Below, piece by piece: positions 1 through 8,899 of a stretch of DNA of 64,000 bases. The position numbers were made by a program, and so were the translations under genes. The notes under the pieces are model-generated. The model ran no database searches, was not told where the DNA came from, and was given only the letters and a program-made list of their open reading frames with translations. The stretch's first letter is position 1. Each line of letters opens with the position of its first letter. Source of the stretch: Streptomyces tendae (GTDB taxonomy: Bacteria; Actinomycetota; Actinomycetes; Streptomycetales; Streptomycetaceae); NCBI RefSeq assembly GCF_008632955.1, contig NZ_CP043959.1:4216001-4280000 (forward strand). Direction: 5' to 3'.

Positions 1-1
1 C

Positions 2-106
2 CTCACACGCATGGATGCCGAGCTGGAGCGCCGGACCTTGCCGGATCCCCACCTCATCGAATCAACGGTGGGCGGCTGGTGGTGGACCAGGATGCGGGAC
101 CTCTGA
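2..106 (+). CDS. C-terminal tail of an unidentified protein, cut by window edge
   Basis: A frame open from the first bases ends with TGA at 104-106 and encodes about 34 residues rich in charged and Trp residues (ends GGWWWTRMRDL). It could be the 3' end of a plus-strand gene that starts outside the window. No family is recognisable. The only support is the open frame and its compositional similarity to coding sequence. Confidence 0.35.
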   Translation, partial: LTRMDAELERRTLPDPHLIESTVGGWWWTRMRDL

Positions 107-278
107 CGGATACACGCCCCCGTGCTCCTCCTTCCTGCGGCGAGCACCCCTTCTCTCGAACTCTCCATCGTTCGTGAGGGCCGGCACCGGCTGGCGCGTG
201 CCGATGAGAACGGAACTTGGTGGTTGTGTTCGGCATCGGCGGGTGGCTGGGAGTGGAGCCGGAACGACGGGACAGCCC

Positions 279-638
279 TCAGCTCCGCTCCTCACCGTCG
301 AGCGAATCGAGGCCCTCCTCCCAGCGTTGCCGGCGTTCGTCCTCGGGCTGCTCCCACCAAGGGGTGCCGCGCTCCCCCAGCGCGATCTTTGCCCGGTTCA
401 CCCGTGCACGCGCTGCCCGCTCGCCCTGTTCGTCGCCCGCGGCCGTCGCTGCGCGCACCGCACGGCGCGCCGCCATGAGGTGATGTCGGAGACGAGCCGC
501 GATCTCCTCGGGGACGGAGGGATCCGTCGCCCTCCACTTCCTCCCCCGAACGACGATGTGGTGCCCGTCGGGGGTCCGCTCCGGTGACTGGTGTGCGTCC
601 ACACCGTCGGCCTGCCCGGTACGGCCCCGGGAGAACAC
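279..638 (-). CDS. Small conserved actinobacterial protein of unknown function
   Basis: A 119-residue soluble protein. The conserved part begins at DGHHIVVRGRKWRATDP and continues through a charged helical stretch (LMAARRAVRAA) to ALGERGTPWWEQP. This pattern is familiar from streptomycete conserved hypotheticals, some carried in databases under the unhelpful name biopolymer transporter Tol. Longer relatives have a C-terminal DUF3253-like domain that is absent here. The start is uncertain: GTG at 638 gives the full length, GTG at 602 would trim 12 poorly conserved residues, and neither has a strong ribosome binding site. Confidence 0.6.
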   Translation of the reverse strand: MFSRGRTGQADGVDAHQSPERTPDGHHIVVRGRKWRATDPSVPEEIAARLRHHLMAARRAVRAATAAGDEQGERAARARVNRAKIALGERGTPWWEQPEDERRQRWEEGLDSLDGEERS

Positions 639-676
639 GGCTCGTGAGGGTGGTCACGCCGATGGGCGCACGGAGG

Positions 677-1642
677 TCAGTCCGTCACGGTCAGGACCAG
701 CTTGCCTCGGGTGTGGCCGGACTCGCCGTGCGTATGGGCCGCGGCGGCCTGGTCGAGGGGGAACGTCTTCTCCACCTCCACGGTGACCTCGCCCGCGTCG
801 ATCAGGCGCGCGATCGTCGTGAGTGCGTGACCGTCCGGCTCGACCAGGAAGCCGCTGGTCCGTACGCCCGCCGCCTCGGCGGCCGCCGCCAGGTCCGGGG
901 AGACGCCGCCGGGGACGGCGATCAGCAGGCCGCCCGGGGAGAGGGTCTTCAGGGAGCGGGTGCTCGTCCGGTCCTGCGCGTCCCCGACCAGGTCGATGAC
1001 GACGTCCACGTCGGCCGCGGCTTCTTCGAAGCGGGTCGTGGTGTAGTCGATCGTCTCGTGGGCGCCGAGGTCCTTCAGCCAGGCGTGGCGGGCGGCGCCG
1101 GCGGTCGCGATCACGTGCGCGCCCAGGTGCCGGGCGAACTGGACGGCGAAGTGGCCCACCCCTCCGGCGGCGGCCGTGATCAGCACGCGCCCACCGGCCC
1201 GCACCTCAGCGGTGTCGACCAGGATCTGCCAGGCGGTCAGTGCCGCCAGCGGTACGGCGGCCGCGTGCGCGTGGTCCACGGTGGCGGGCTTGCGGGCCCA
1301 CTGGCGGGCCGGCGCCGTGACGTACTCGGCGTAGGCTCCGGCGGCGCGCGGGAACCACGGCATGCCGTACACCTCGTCGCCCGGCTTGAGCGTGGTGACC
1401 CCGAAGCCGACCTCCTCGACGACGCCGGAGACGTCCCAGCCCAGAATGAGCGGGAACGTCTGCAGGCCCGCCATGCCCTGTCCCTCGCGGGTCTTCCAGT
1501 CCACGGGGTTGATGCCGGCGGCGTGGACGCGTACCAGCACCTCGGTCGGCAGCGGTGCGGGGCGGGGCACCTCCTCGGAGGTCAGGACCTCCGGGCCGCC
1601 GAATCCCTTGATCGTGACGGCACGCATGGTGTGGCCGCTCAT
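677..1642 (-). CDS. NADP-dependent oxidoreductase, quinone oxidoreductase type (MDR superfamily)
   Basis: 321 residues. An N-terminal GroES-like fold (AGINPVDWK, GWDVSGVVEEVG, KPGDEVYG) is followed by a Rossmann domain with the AAAGGVGHFAVQFA nucleotide-binding loop near residue 160. The cysteines that hold zinc in alcohol dehydrogenases are missing, so this is the zinc-independent quinone-reductase branch that reduces enones, quinones or similar electrophiles with NADPH. AGGAG lies about nine bases before the ATG at 1642, supporting that start over the internal ATG at 1627. It is divergent from the GlxA-like regulator across about 120 bp, so that regulator may control it; this is inference. 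Confidence 0.88.
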   Translation of the reverse strand: MSGHTMRAVTIKGFGGPEVLTSEEVPRPAPLPTEVLVRVHAAGINPVDWKTREGQGMAGLQTFPLILGWDVSGVVEEVGFGVTTLKPGDEVYGMPWFPRAAGAYAEYVTAPARQWARKPATVDHAHAAAVPLAALTAWQILVDTAEVRAGGRVLITAAAGGVGHFAVQFARHLGAHVIATAGAARHAWLKDLGAHETIDYTTTRFEEAAADVDVVIDLVGDAQDRTSTRSLKTLSPGGLLIAVPGGVSPDLAAAAEAAGVRTSGFLVEPDGHALTTIARLIDAGEVTVEVEKTFPLDQAAAAHTHGESGHTRGKLVLTVTD

Positions 1643-1764
1643 GGTTTCTCGCTCCTGTTCGTTGCTGGTTCCGTTCGCCGGGCGGGCCCGGCAAGATCCA
1701 CTCTGCCTTGCCGCGACGGGTGCGGGTGAGTGGCCGGAGGGACACCTGTCGTACCATTCCGGCC

Positions 1765-2745
1765 ATGACGCACCGTGTCGCAGTACTCGCCCTCGACGGA
1801 GTCCTGCCTCTGGATCTGGGTATCCCGGCCCGGGTGTTCAACGAAGCGCGTGCGCCGGACGGCAGCCGGCTCTACACGGTCGGTACCTGCTCGATCGGCG
1901 GGCGGCCGGTTCGTACGCACGAGGATTTCCAGATCGTCGTCGAGCACGACGAGTCACTGCTGCGGACCGCCGACACGGTCGTGATCGCCACCCTGGAACC
2001 CACTGCCGAGCTGCTCGCGACAGGGACGCTTCCCGGGGACGTCTCCACTCTTCTGAAGTCGATCGGGCAGCGCACCCGCATCGTGAGCCTGTGCACCTCG
2101 GCCTTTCTGCTCGCGGCGGCCGGGCTCCTCGACGATCTGCGGGCCACCACGCACTGGACGCTGTGCGACGCGTTCGCGCGGCTGTTCCCCGGCGTCGAGG
2201 TCGATCCGAACGTGCTGTTCGTCGACAACGGCCGTATCCTTACGTCCGCCGGTGGCGCCGCGGGCATCGATCTGTGCCTTCATCTGGTCCGGCAGGACCA
2301 CGGGGCGAGCGTCGCCGCGGCCGCCGCCCGGCGGGTCGTCGCGGCGCCCTGGCGCGAGGGCGGACAGGCGCAGTTCATCGAGCATGTGGTGCCGCCGGAC
2401 ACCGACCGCTCCACCTCGGCGACCCGGGAATGGGCGCTGCGGCGACTGGCCGAACCGATCACCCTCGAGGACATGGCACGGCACGCCCACATGAGCGTGC
2501 GTACCTTCACCCGGCGTTTCCGTCAGGAGACGGGCGTCAGTCCGCTCAAGTGGCTGTGCCAGCGCCGACTGGCCCACGCGCGCCAGCTGTTGGAGTCCAC
2601 GGATCTGCCCGTCGCCCGGATCGCCGGCGCCTGCGGGTTCAGCGACCCGGTCGCCCTGCGCAGGCAGTTCCACACGTATGTGGGACTGTCTCCGGCTGCC
2701 TACCGGCGGGCACACGGCGCGCCGGGGGCGGCCGCGGTGCAGTGA
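1765..2745 (+). CDS. GlxA family AraC-type transcriptional regulator
   Basis: 326 residues from ATG 1765 (MTHRVAVLALDG). The N-terminal DJ-1/PfpI-like domain carries the nucleophile-elbow pattern SLCTSAFLLAAAGLLD. The C-terminal AraC domain has two helix-turn-helices (ITLEDMARHAHMSVRTFTRRF and PVARIAGACGFSDPVALRRQF). GlxA-type proteins are DNA-binding regulators whose amidotransferase-like domain probably senses a ligand. The divergent oxidoreductase is the obvious candidate target. An upstream in-frame extension to 1708 lacks conserved sequence and is not used. Confidence 0.9.
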   Translation: MTHRVAVLALDGVLPLDLGIPARVFNEARAPDGSRLYTVGTCSIGGRPVRTHEDFQIVVEHDESLLRTADTVVIATLEPTAELLATGTLPGDVSTLLKSIGQRTRIVSLCTSAFLLAAAGLLDDLRATTHWTLCDAFARLFPGVEVDPNVLFVDNGRILTSAGGAAGIDLCLHLVRQDHGASVAAAAARRVVAAPWREGGQAQFIEHVVPPDTDRSTSATREWALRRLAEPITLEDMARHAHMSVRTFTRRFRQETGVSPLKWLCQRRLAHARQLLESTDLPVARIAGACGFSDPVALRRQFHTYVGLSPAAYRRAHGAPGAAAVQ

Positions 2746-2882
2746 CCGCCGGCGCCCCCGCGCCCTGCTGACCTCGAAGGCATGGTGAAGCGCTGGCCGG
2801 GCGGGTCTGCCGCCTGTCGGGCGTCGTTGTCAGTGGTGCCGTGCATGATCGGCTCGTCATCTCGTCGCGAGGGGGAGGAAGC

Positions 2883-3227
2883 ATGATGTCGGTCATGAAT
2901 GAGCAGGTGGCGGGACACGCGTTCCTGCGGTCGATGCACGACGACCCGTATTTCCCCGGCCACCTGGTCGACGAGGGGAAGGCGATCCTGCTGCGGCTCT
3001 GCCTGCGCATGGAGACCGAGCAGCCGTCCGGCCTGGACAGCCTGTACAAGCTCACCCAGGCCGCGACGGAGGAGTTCAACCTGCTGGACGAGAGGTTCGG
3101 CGCGGCCGGGAGCGGCATCGAGACGGTCGCGCGCCAGTGGATCTGCGAGGAGTTCTGGTTCGTCGCGTCGGCCTACGGGTTCGCGGACGCCGACGTGGAG
3201 GTGTTGACCGCCAACCGGGACTGGTGA
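2883..3227 (+). CDS. DUF5713 family protein
   Basis: 114 residues from ATG 2883, preceded by GGAGGAAGC. Recognisable features are the HAFLRSMHDDPYFPGHLVDEG opening, an acidic helical core (LTQAATEEFNLLDERF) and the end FWFVASAYGFADADVEVL. It is a soluble, all-helical looking protein of unknown function found singly in many actinobacteria. It stands alone between the regulator and recQ, and context gives no further clue. Confidence 0.8.
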   Translation: MMSVMNEQVAGHAFLRSMHDDPYFPGHLVDEGKAILLRLCLRMETEQPSGLDSLYKLTQAATEEFNLLDERFGAAGSGIETVARQWICEEFWFVASAYGFADADVEVLTANRDW

Positions 3228-3354
3228 GCCAGGGCCGGCAGGCCGTCCGCGGTGAGCCTCGCCGTCCCGATTGCGTCGCGCCTCGCATCCTCGCCCGTAC
3301 AGCGGGCACCCGGGGCGGGAACGTACAGGTCAGAGGGTGGAGAGGGCGGACGCG

Positions 3355-5022
3355 ATGGACAGGGACGAGGGGATCGCAGAGCTGCGCCGCGTCGCCCGTG
3401 AGCGGTTCGGGTGGGACGACCTGGGCGCGGAACAGGCGGAGGCGATGCGGGCGCTGCTGGACGGCCGTGACGTGCTGGTCGTCATGCCCACCGGCTCCGG
3501 CAAGTCGGCGATCTACCAGGTGCCGACCGTCGTCCTGGGCGGCCCGACCGTCGTCGTGTCCCCGCTGATCGCCCTGCAGCGCGACCAGGTCACGGGCCTG
3601 CGGGACAGCGACGCCCCGGACGCCGTGGCCGTGAACTCCGCGCAGCCGCGCTCGGCGACGGACGAGGGCTGGCAGGCGGTCGAGGACGGGGATGCCCAGT
3701 ACCTGTTCCTCTCCCCCGAGCAGCTGGCCAGGAAAGACGTCATGGAGCGGCTACGGGAACTGCGCCCCTCGCTGTTCGTCGTCGACGAGGCCCACTGCGT
3801 GTCCGCGTGGGGCCACGACTTCCGTCCCGACTACCTCAACCTTGGCGAGGCCGCCGACCGGCTGGGCCGTCCGCCGGTCCTCGCCCTGACGGCGACAGCC
3901 GCCGCCCCGGTGCGGGAGGACATCGTCGAGCATCTGCACATGCGCGAGCCGCATGTCGTGACGACGGGCACGGACCGGCCCGAGATCCACCTGTCCGTGC
4001 ACACCTTCACCGACGACCCCTCCAAGCGTGAGGCCGTCTCCCGCTGGGCGGCCGAGGCGTCCGCCCCCGGCATCCTCTACACCGCCACCCGCAAGGACGC
4101 CGAGGCGTACGCGGAGCGCCTCCGGCAGGACGGTGTCGACGCCGAGGCGTACCACGCGGGGCTGAAGGCCGCCGACCGCCGACGTATCCAGGACGGCTTC
4201 ATGACGGGTACGCCCGCCGTGGTCGTCGCCACCTCCGCGTTCGGCATGGGCATCGACAAGCCCGACGTACGCTTCGTCGCGCACGCGTCCGTCCCCGAGT
4301 CGCTCGACTCCTACTACCAGGAGGTCGGGCGTGCCGGCCGGGACGGGGAACCGGCCCGCGCGGTGCTGTTCTACCGTCCCGAGGACCTGGGACTGCAGAA
4401 GTTCCTCACGGCCCGGGCCCTGGACACCGACGCTCTGCGCCGGATCATGACCACGCTGTTCGGCCAGGAAGCGCCGCAGAGCCGTAGCCGCGTGGCTCAG
4501 TTGTGCGGGCTGTCCCGGCGGAAGACCAGCGATCTGCTGAACCTGCTGGAAGAGGCGGAAGCCGTGACCGTCGAGGGGAAGCGCCGCGCGGTGCGGGCGC
4601 TGCCCGGCCGTTCGGCGGACGAGGCCGCCGGAGCGGCGGAGGAGGTGTTCGCGCGGCGGCGGCGCATCGACCGGTCGCGCATCGAGATGATGCGCGGCTA
4701 CGCGGAGACGCCGACCTGTCGTCGCCAGTACCTCCTCGGCTACTTCGGCGACCAGTTGGACACACCGTGCGCGCGCTGCGACGTCTGCGACCGCCAGGCC
4801 CAGGCTCCCAGCATCACGGCCACCGGGCGGGCGGACGCCACTCCCCCGGCCGGGCATGACGGGCCGTATGAGCCCAACGACCGTGTGGAGCACACGGATT
4901 GGGGTTCGGGCACGGTGATGCGCCTGGAGGAGGACCGCGTTGTCGTGCTCTTCGAGCAGGTCGGCTACAAGACGCTGTCGCTGACAGCCGTGGAGGAGGG
5001 CGATCTGCTGACCGAGGTCTGA
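3355..5022 (+). CDS. recQ: ATP-dependent DNA helicase RecQ
   Basis: 555 residues from ATG 3355. A superfamily 2 helicase that unwinds DNA 3' to 5' during recombination and replication-fork repair. Visible motifs are I (MPTGSGKSAIYQ), II (VVDEAHCVSAWGHDFRPDY, a DEAH box with the RecQ aromatic-rich loop), III (LALTATAAAP) and VI (QEVGRAGRDGEPARA). The RQC zinc site follows (CRRQYLLGYFGD then CARCDVC). An HRDC domain is not obvious. Instead the last 50 residues (DRVEHTDWGSGTVMRLEEDRVVVLFE) look like a small beta-barrel found in shorter actinobacterial RecQ proteins. A long hairpin follows the stop. Confidence 0.95.
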   Translation: MDRDEGIAELRRVARERFGWDDLGAEQAEAMRALLDGRDVLVVMPTGSGKSAIYQVPTVVLGGPTVVVSPLIALQRDQVTGLRDSDAPDAVAVNSAQPRSATDEGWQAVEDGDAQYLFLSPEQLARKDVMERLRELRPSLFVVDEAHCVSAWGHDFRPDYLNLGEAADRLGRPPVLALTATAAAPVREDIVEHLHMREPHVVTTGTDRPEIHLSVHTFTDDPSKREAVSRWAAEASAPGILYTATRKDAEAYAERLRQDGVDAEAYHAGLKAADRRRIQDGFMTGTPAVVVATSAFGMGIDKPDVRFVAHASVPESLDSYYQEVGRAGRDGEPARAVLFYRPEDLGLQKFLTARALDTDALRRIMTTLFGQEAPQSRSRVAQLCGLSRRKTSDLLNLLEEAEAVTVEGKRRAVRALPGRSADEAAGAAEEVFARRRRIDRSRIEMMRGYAETPTCRRQYLLGYFGDQLDTPCARCDVCDRQAQAPSITATGRADATPPAGHDGPYEPNDRVEHTDWGSGTVMRLEEDRVVVLFEQVGYKTLSLTAVEEGDLLTEV

Positions 5023-5056
5023 GGGACCCGGCGGCGACCGCCGCGGTACGGCGTCC

Positions 5057-5100
5057 GCCGCAGGCAGCCTGGTGCGTTCCCGTACCAGGCTGCCTGCGGC
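5057..5100. terminator. Long perfect hairpin between convergent genes
   Basis: Arms 5057-5073 and 5084-5100 form a perfect 17-bp stem around a 10-base loop. The hairpin sits 35 bases after the recQ stop and 14 bases before the 3' end of the opposite gene. There is no T-tract, as is usual for streptomycete terminators, and it can serve both directions. Confidence 0.8.
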
Positions 5101-5113
5101 TTCGGCACCGAAC

Positions 5114-5422
5114 TCATGGCCGCGGACGGACGCGCACCCAGCGTGGGCGTGCGTCACTGCCGCGGCGTCCGGCCACCGAGGCGCAGCGCGGGCACACCCT
5201 CTGCACGCGGTCGGCCGCGCCGCCCGATTCCGGGATGATGTCGGGCCAGCTCACGTGCGAGAAGCGGGCGAGGCGCGAGCGGCTGAGGGACAGCCCGCAG
5301 ACGGTTTCGTTGCGTCCCGGCTCCCAGGCGTGGACCTCTCCCGCGGGCAGCCTGCGGCGGCCCTCCTCCTCGTCGGTCCACTGCCCGGAGGCGGCGACGG
5401 CGTAGCGCTTGCCGCGCTTCAC
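5114..5422 (-). CDS. Small conserved actinobacterial protein with paired cysteines
   Basis: 102 residues from a GTG at 5422 (VKRGKRYAVAASGQW). The sequence includes EVHAWEPGRNETVCGLSLSRSRL and VQRVCPRCAS, a Cys then Cys-x2-Cys arrangement that suggests a small metal-binding fold. I recognise this as a conserved streptomycete hypothetical; its function is unknown. It is convergent with recQ. The start is inferred from where conservation begins, because no clear ribosome binding site precedes it. Confidence 0.6.
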   Translation of the reverse strand: MKRGKRYAVAASGQWTDEEEGRRRLPAGEVHAWEPGRNETVCGLSLSRSRLARFSHVSWPDIIPESGGAADRVQRVCPRCASVAGRRGSDARPRWVRVRPRP

Positions 5423-5649
5423 CGTGTGCGCCCGAGTTCCGTGGTGTTGTTCCCGGTCACTTCGGCACCGTCCTGACGTTCGGCGGGTCTCTCCCCGCGG
5501 CGCGGCACCCAGCGAAAGCGGGCGCCTGCCCCATCCGCCGAGTGCCACGGAGCCGCGGTCCCATACCCTGCGGGCCGGCCGTGCTCCGTGACCCACGGCG
5601 AGGGTCGCACCGCGCCGGCGGAGAAGGGGCGCGCCGGCGCGGTCTGCCG

Positions 5650-6102
5650 CTACTCGCAGCCGGTGCCGTCGCCGTCGCGGTCCAGGTGGCTGCCGTACCC
5701 GGGGTCGCCGCGGTGCACGGGAGCCGCGCCGGCGGCGCGTGCGGCGTCGCAGTTCTTGTAATAGGCGCTGCCTCCTCCGCCGCCGCTGTAGTCGTCCTCG
5801 ACGGGTTCCGCGGTGACGGTCTTGGTGACCTTCACCTTGACCTTGACCGACTCCGTGACGGTCTCGGTGACCGTCGGGGCAGGTTCCGGATCGGCGGAGG
5901 GTTCGGCGGTCACCGTCGCGGTCACGGTCGCCGTCGGCCGGGCTTCGGCCACCGCGGGCTTGGCGTCGCCGGCCGCGCCGCGGTCGTCGGCGCCGGCTCC
6001 CATGACGCCGAGGGCGAAGGCGAAGCCGAGCGCGGGCAGCACGTAGCGCTTGCGTGCCCACTTCGGCGCTGTGCGGCCCGCCGGTGTGTACGGATTGGTC
6101 AT
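5650..6102 (-). CDS. Excalibur calcium-binding domain protein, membrane anchored or secreted
   Basis: 150 residues. A positively charged N-terminus is followed by one hydrophobic segment (residues about 20-40, VLPALGFAFALGVMGAGA), then a Thr/Val/Pro-rich low-complexity spacer with TVTATVTAEP and KVKVKVTKTV repeats, a Gly run, and the C-terminal Excalibur domain (YYKNCDAARAAG to DRDGDGTGCE). The domain has a conserved Cys pair and an EF-hand-like DRDGDG loop and is typical of extracellular proteins. The role is unknown; cell-surface calcium binding is inferred from the domain. Confidence 0.85.
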   Translation of the reverse strand: MTNPYTPAGRTAPKWARKRYVLPALGFAFALGVMGAGADDRGAAGDAKPAVAEARPTATVTATVTAEPSADPEPAPTVTETVTESVKVKVKVTKTVTAEPVEDDYSGGGGGSAYYKNCDAARAAGAAPVHRGDPGYGSHLDRDGDGTGCE

Positions 6103-6213
6103 GACGCCCCCCGGGATACCTGTTGAAGGGTGAACTGTAGCGGTTATGTGAAGAGGATATGAACTCTTGTGGCATGCGCTTCCGGAGTGACTGCCGCCTA
6201 CGGTGACGGTCCG

Positions 6214-6795
6214 TCAGCAGTCCGCGGCCGGCAGGCGGTTCAGACCGGTGTCGCACATGATCCGGTCGACGGTCTCCCGCAGGGTGCTGTCGGCGCCGAT
6301 GACGGTCTCGATGCCGCCGGACAGCAGATCGCGTGGGCGGTACCACTCGCGCAACTGGGCCTCATGGACCTCGTCGGCGATCGGCTTGGTGGCGTGGCGG
6401 GCGAGCGTCTCGTCGAAGGGCACGTCCAGGTAATACGCGTGGGTCGGGCCGCGGTGGTCGGCGCACAACCGGGTGAGCAGGGTGCCGTAGCGGTCGGCGT
6501 GGAGGATGCCTTCGACGACGACGTGGAAGCCGGCGTCCAGCGCGTAGCGGGCGGTGAGATCGATCAGACCGATGTTGGCCGCGCCCGGGCGGTCGTGCTC
6601 GCGCAACACGACGCGGCGGAGGTTGTCCTGGGCGACCAGGGCGAGACCCCGGCCGAAGCGGTCGCGCAGGCCGGCCGCGACGGACGACTTGCCCGAGGCG
6701 CTGTTGCCGCGCAGGACGACCAGCCTGGTGCGTTCCGTGCCCACCCTCATGGCGTCGACGGTACGGGGGAGCGACGACCGCGTACGGGGGTTCAT
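6214..6795 (-). CDS. P-loop kinase, zeta-toxin/phosphotransferase-like
   Basis: 193 residues with a clear Walker A (GNSASGKSS) near residue 30 and conserved downstream features LVAQDNLRRVVLRE, HVVVEGILH and YYLDVPFDETLARH. This layout matches small ATP-binding kinases often annotated as AAA family ATPase or zeta-toxin-like, which phosphorylate a small molecule. No antitoxin-like partner gene is adjacent, so a toxin role is not supported. The substrate is unknown. Confidence 0.75.
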   Translation of the reverse strand: MNPRTRSSLPRTVDAMRVGTERTRLVVLRGNSASGKSSVAAGLRDRFGRGLALVAQDNLRRVVLREHDRPGAANIGLIDLTARYALDAGFHVVVEGILHADRYGTLLTRLCADHRGPTHAYYLDVPFDETLARHATKPIADEVHEAQLREWYRPRDLLSGGIETVIGADSTLRETVDRIMCDTGLNRLPAADC

Positions 6796-6854
6796 GACGG
6801 GATGACCGGAACGAGCTGCGGCCGGGCGGGCGGGCGGCGCGGCACCGCCGCGGA

Positions 6855-7472
6855 TCAGCGCGGTACGTCGTAGAAGAGGTGGGTCGACGTCGTCGTCGGG
6901 ATCACGCTCCGTCGTACCAGCGTGCGCGGTACTCCGCCGGTGAACAGGGGGGTGCCGGCGCCGAGCACGATGGGGGCGAGGTGCAGCGTCAGCGCGTCGA
7001 CGAGGCCCGCGGCGAGTGCCGAGCCGATTGTGGCGCCGCCGCCCATGAGGACGACGTCGAGGTCTTTGCCGGTGCGGGACGACGCCGTCTCCGCGCGGTC
7101 GCGCGCGGCGGAGACGGCGTCGTGCAGGCCGGTGGTCACGAACGTCCAGTCGAGGAGCGACGTCCGTACCGACCCGGGCGGTGCGCTCGTCACGACGACG
7201 AAGGCGGGCCTGCCGACCTCGCCGGCGCCGTAGCCGGTGGTGTCGTCCCAGCCCTCCCGCCCGTCGACGATGTCGAAGAGGTGACGGCCGAGGACGACGG
7301 CGCCTGAACGGTCGGTCGCCTCACGCAGGACCCGGCGGTCGTCGGGGTCGTCGGAGAAGGCCCACGTGTGCAGGCCCTCGCCGCCGGCGCCCAGACCGTT
7401 GTCGGGGCCGGGGTCGGGACCGGTCACGAAGCCGTCGAGGGAGATCGAGATGTCAGCGACGATACGGGTCAT
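6855..7472 (-). CDS. Dihydrofolate reductase family protein (RibD C-terminal type)
   Basis: 205 residues from ATG 7472 (MTRIVADISISLDGFVTGPD). The fold markers are the SLDGFV opening, VVLGRHLFDIVDGREGW, VLMGGGATIGSALAAGLVDALTLHLAPIVLGAGTPLF, and a final LFYDVPR. Such proteins are NADPH-dependent reductases related to RibD; the physiological substrate of this branch is generally unknown. Seven-residue upstream extension is possible (to 7490) but unneeded. Confidence 0.85.
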   Translation of the reverse strand: MTRIVADISISLDGFVTGPDPGPDNGLGAGGEGLHTWAFSDDPDDRRVLREATDRSGAVVLGRHLFDIVDGREGWDDTTGYGAGEVGRPAFVVVTSAPPGSVRTSLLDWTFVTTGLHDAVSAARDRAETASSRTGKDLDVVLMGGGATIGSALAAGLVDALTLHLAPIVLGAGTPLFTGGVPRTLVRRSVIPTTTSTHLFYDVPR

Positions 7473-7523
7473 GTCCGTACTGACCCGCATCGACGGACGA
7501 AGTCATCGGCGGCGGGTGAACGG

Positions 7524-8369
7524 TCACCGGTACAGGGCGACCGCGCCGCCCCAGAGGGCGCCCGGGTTCAGGCGGTCGGGGAAACGCTCCAGCATGGCGT
7601 GGAAGAAGCCGAGCGGGTCGTCGTGCCGGGCGAGGAGCTCGTCGGCGGCGTCGAGGTAGCGGCGCGTCTCGGCGATCGCACGGTCGGCGTCGTCGTCCAG
7701 TTCCTTGTTCTTGTGGCCGGTGACGATCAGGCGGGGGCGGAGGTCCTCGACGAGGGCGATGGCCTTGCGCCAGGCGTCGCGGCCGCCGTTCCCGGACTCG
7801 GCGAGGTACTGGTGGACACCGTTGTAGATGACGTCGCCGGCCACGACGAGGTCGAGGTCGGGCACGTGCAGGACGCTGGTTTCGTCCGTGTCGCTGTGAC
7901 CGACCTCGACCATGCGCAGCTCGTGCCCTTCCAGGGTGAGCCGGTTCCCGGGCACGGTGACGGCGGTGACGGGGGCGTCCGGGATCTGACCGGGGAAGAG
8001 CCGGTCCCAGAAGTGCGGGCGCAGGGAGACGTTGCGGTGCATCTCCGCGATGGTGCCCTCGGAGGCGACGACTGTCGCGCCGAAACGTTCCGCCAGGAGG
8101 CCGGCGGTGAACCAGTGGTCACCGTGACCATGGGTCGCGAAGATGTGGGTCAGGTTCTTGCCGGTGGATTCCACCCGGTCGCCCACGGCTTCCGCCTGGG
8201 CGGAGGTCAGCGGCGGGTCGACCAGGACGGCGTCCCGTTCCCCGTGGATCAGGGTGACGGACAGGGGTGAGAACATCCGGCGGTCGCCGTTGGGGACGGG
8301 CTCCGTGACGTCCTGCGGGATCGGGTCGGCGATGAACACCTCGTAGGCGAGGGGGCCACTGGTGGGCAT
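7524..8369 (-). CDS. MBL-fold metallo-hydrolase
   Basis: 281 residues. The metal-binding signature THGHGDHW gives His80, His82, Asp84 and His85, with later ligands in VEVGHSDTDET, DLVVAGDVIYNG and VTGHKNKE. This is a metallo-beta-lactamase-fold hydrolase, probably a lactonase or esterase-like enzyme; sequence alone does not fix the substrate. It lies eight bases after the HxlR-type regulator gene and is almost certainly cotranscribed with it. Confidence 0.88.
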   Translation of the reverse strand: MPTSGPLAYEVFIADPIPQDVTEPVPNGDRRMFSPLSVTLIHGERDAVLVDPPLTSAQAEAVGDRVESTGKNLTHIFATHGHGDHWFTAGLLAERFGATVVASEGTIAEMHRNVSLRPHFWDRLFPGQIPDAPVTAVTVPGNRLTLEGHELRMVEVGHSDTDETSVLHVPDLDLVVAGDVIYNGVHQYLAESGNGGRDAWRKAIALVEDLRPRLIVTGHKNKELDDDADRAIAETRRYLDAADELLARHDDPLGFFHAMLERFPDRLNPGALWGGAVALYR

Positions 8370-8377
8370 GGTGCTTC

Positions 8378-8899
8378 CTAACTGACTGAGTGGGCGCCGT
8401 CACGGTCGGGCGACCGGCCGGCGGCGGCTGCGAGGGCGGCGTAGTAGGCCGGGCCCCGGATGATCGAGACGGCGTCCTGGTCGACCGGCTCGCCGTCCGG
8501 GCCGCGGAACTCGAGGCGCACGGGGCGCTCACCGTCGGCCGTGTAGACGACGCCCTGACCCGTCTCCTGCGGGCGGTGCCGGTCGCCCCACGCGCTGAGC
8601 GCGGCCAGGATCGGCAGCACGTCACGGCCGGCGTCGGTGAGGACGTACTCCTCGCGGCTGCGCTCGCCCTCTTGCTGATACGTCACGCGCTCCAGGAGCC
8701 CGGCGCACACGAGGTCGTTCAGGCGCTGACCGAGGGTCGCGTTGGGGATGCCGATGCGCTGGAACTCCGCGAAACGGGTGCGGCCGAGGAATGCCTCACG
8801 GAGCAGCAGGAGATTCCACTTCTGGCCCAGCACGCTGAGGGTCCGGGCGATCGAGCAGTGCTGGTTGGCCGGCAACGACATGGCGTCCATGCCCTCCAT
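8378..8899 (-). CDS. HxlR family winged-helix transcriptional regulator
   Basis: 173 residues. The HxlR signature is visible near the N-terminus: HCSIARTLSVLGQKWNLLLLREAFLGRTRFAEF, then LGQRLNDLVCAGLLERV and EYVLTDAGRDVLPIL. HxlR proteins are dimeric winged-helix regulators that often respond to electrophiles or redox stress. First gene of a two-gene unit with the MBL hydrolase. The first ATG (8899) is used, but ATGs four and seven codons in are equally plausible. Confidence 0.88.
   Translation of the reverse strand: MEGMDAMSLPANQHCSIARTLSVLGQKWNLLLLREAFLGRTRFAEFQRIGIPNATLGQRLNDLVCAGLLERVTYQQEGERSREEYVLTDAGRDVLPILAALSAWGDRHRPQETGQGVVYTADGERPVRLEFRGPDGEPVDQDAVSIIRGPAYYAALAAAAGRSPDRDGAHSVS

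Noticed and set aside
584..1729. Long plus-strand open frame over the oxidoreductase gene
   Set aside because: Mirror of the minus-strand gene in GC-rich DNA; its translation has no family features while the opposite strand encodes a clear oxidoreductase.
6214..6795. Toxin-antitoxin system based on the zeta-toxin-like kinase
   Set aside because: No small antitoxin gene is adjacent in the same direction; flanking genes are an Excalibur protein and a DHFR-like reductase.
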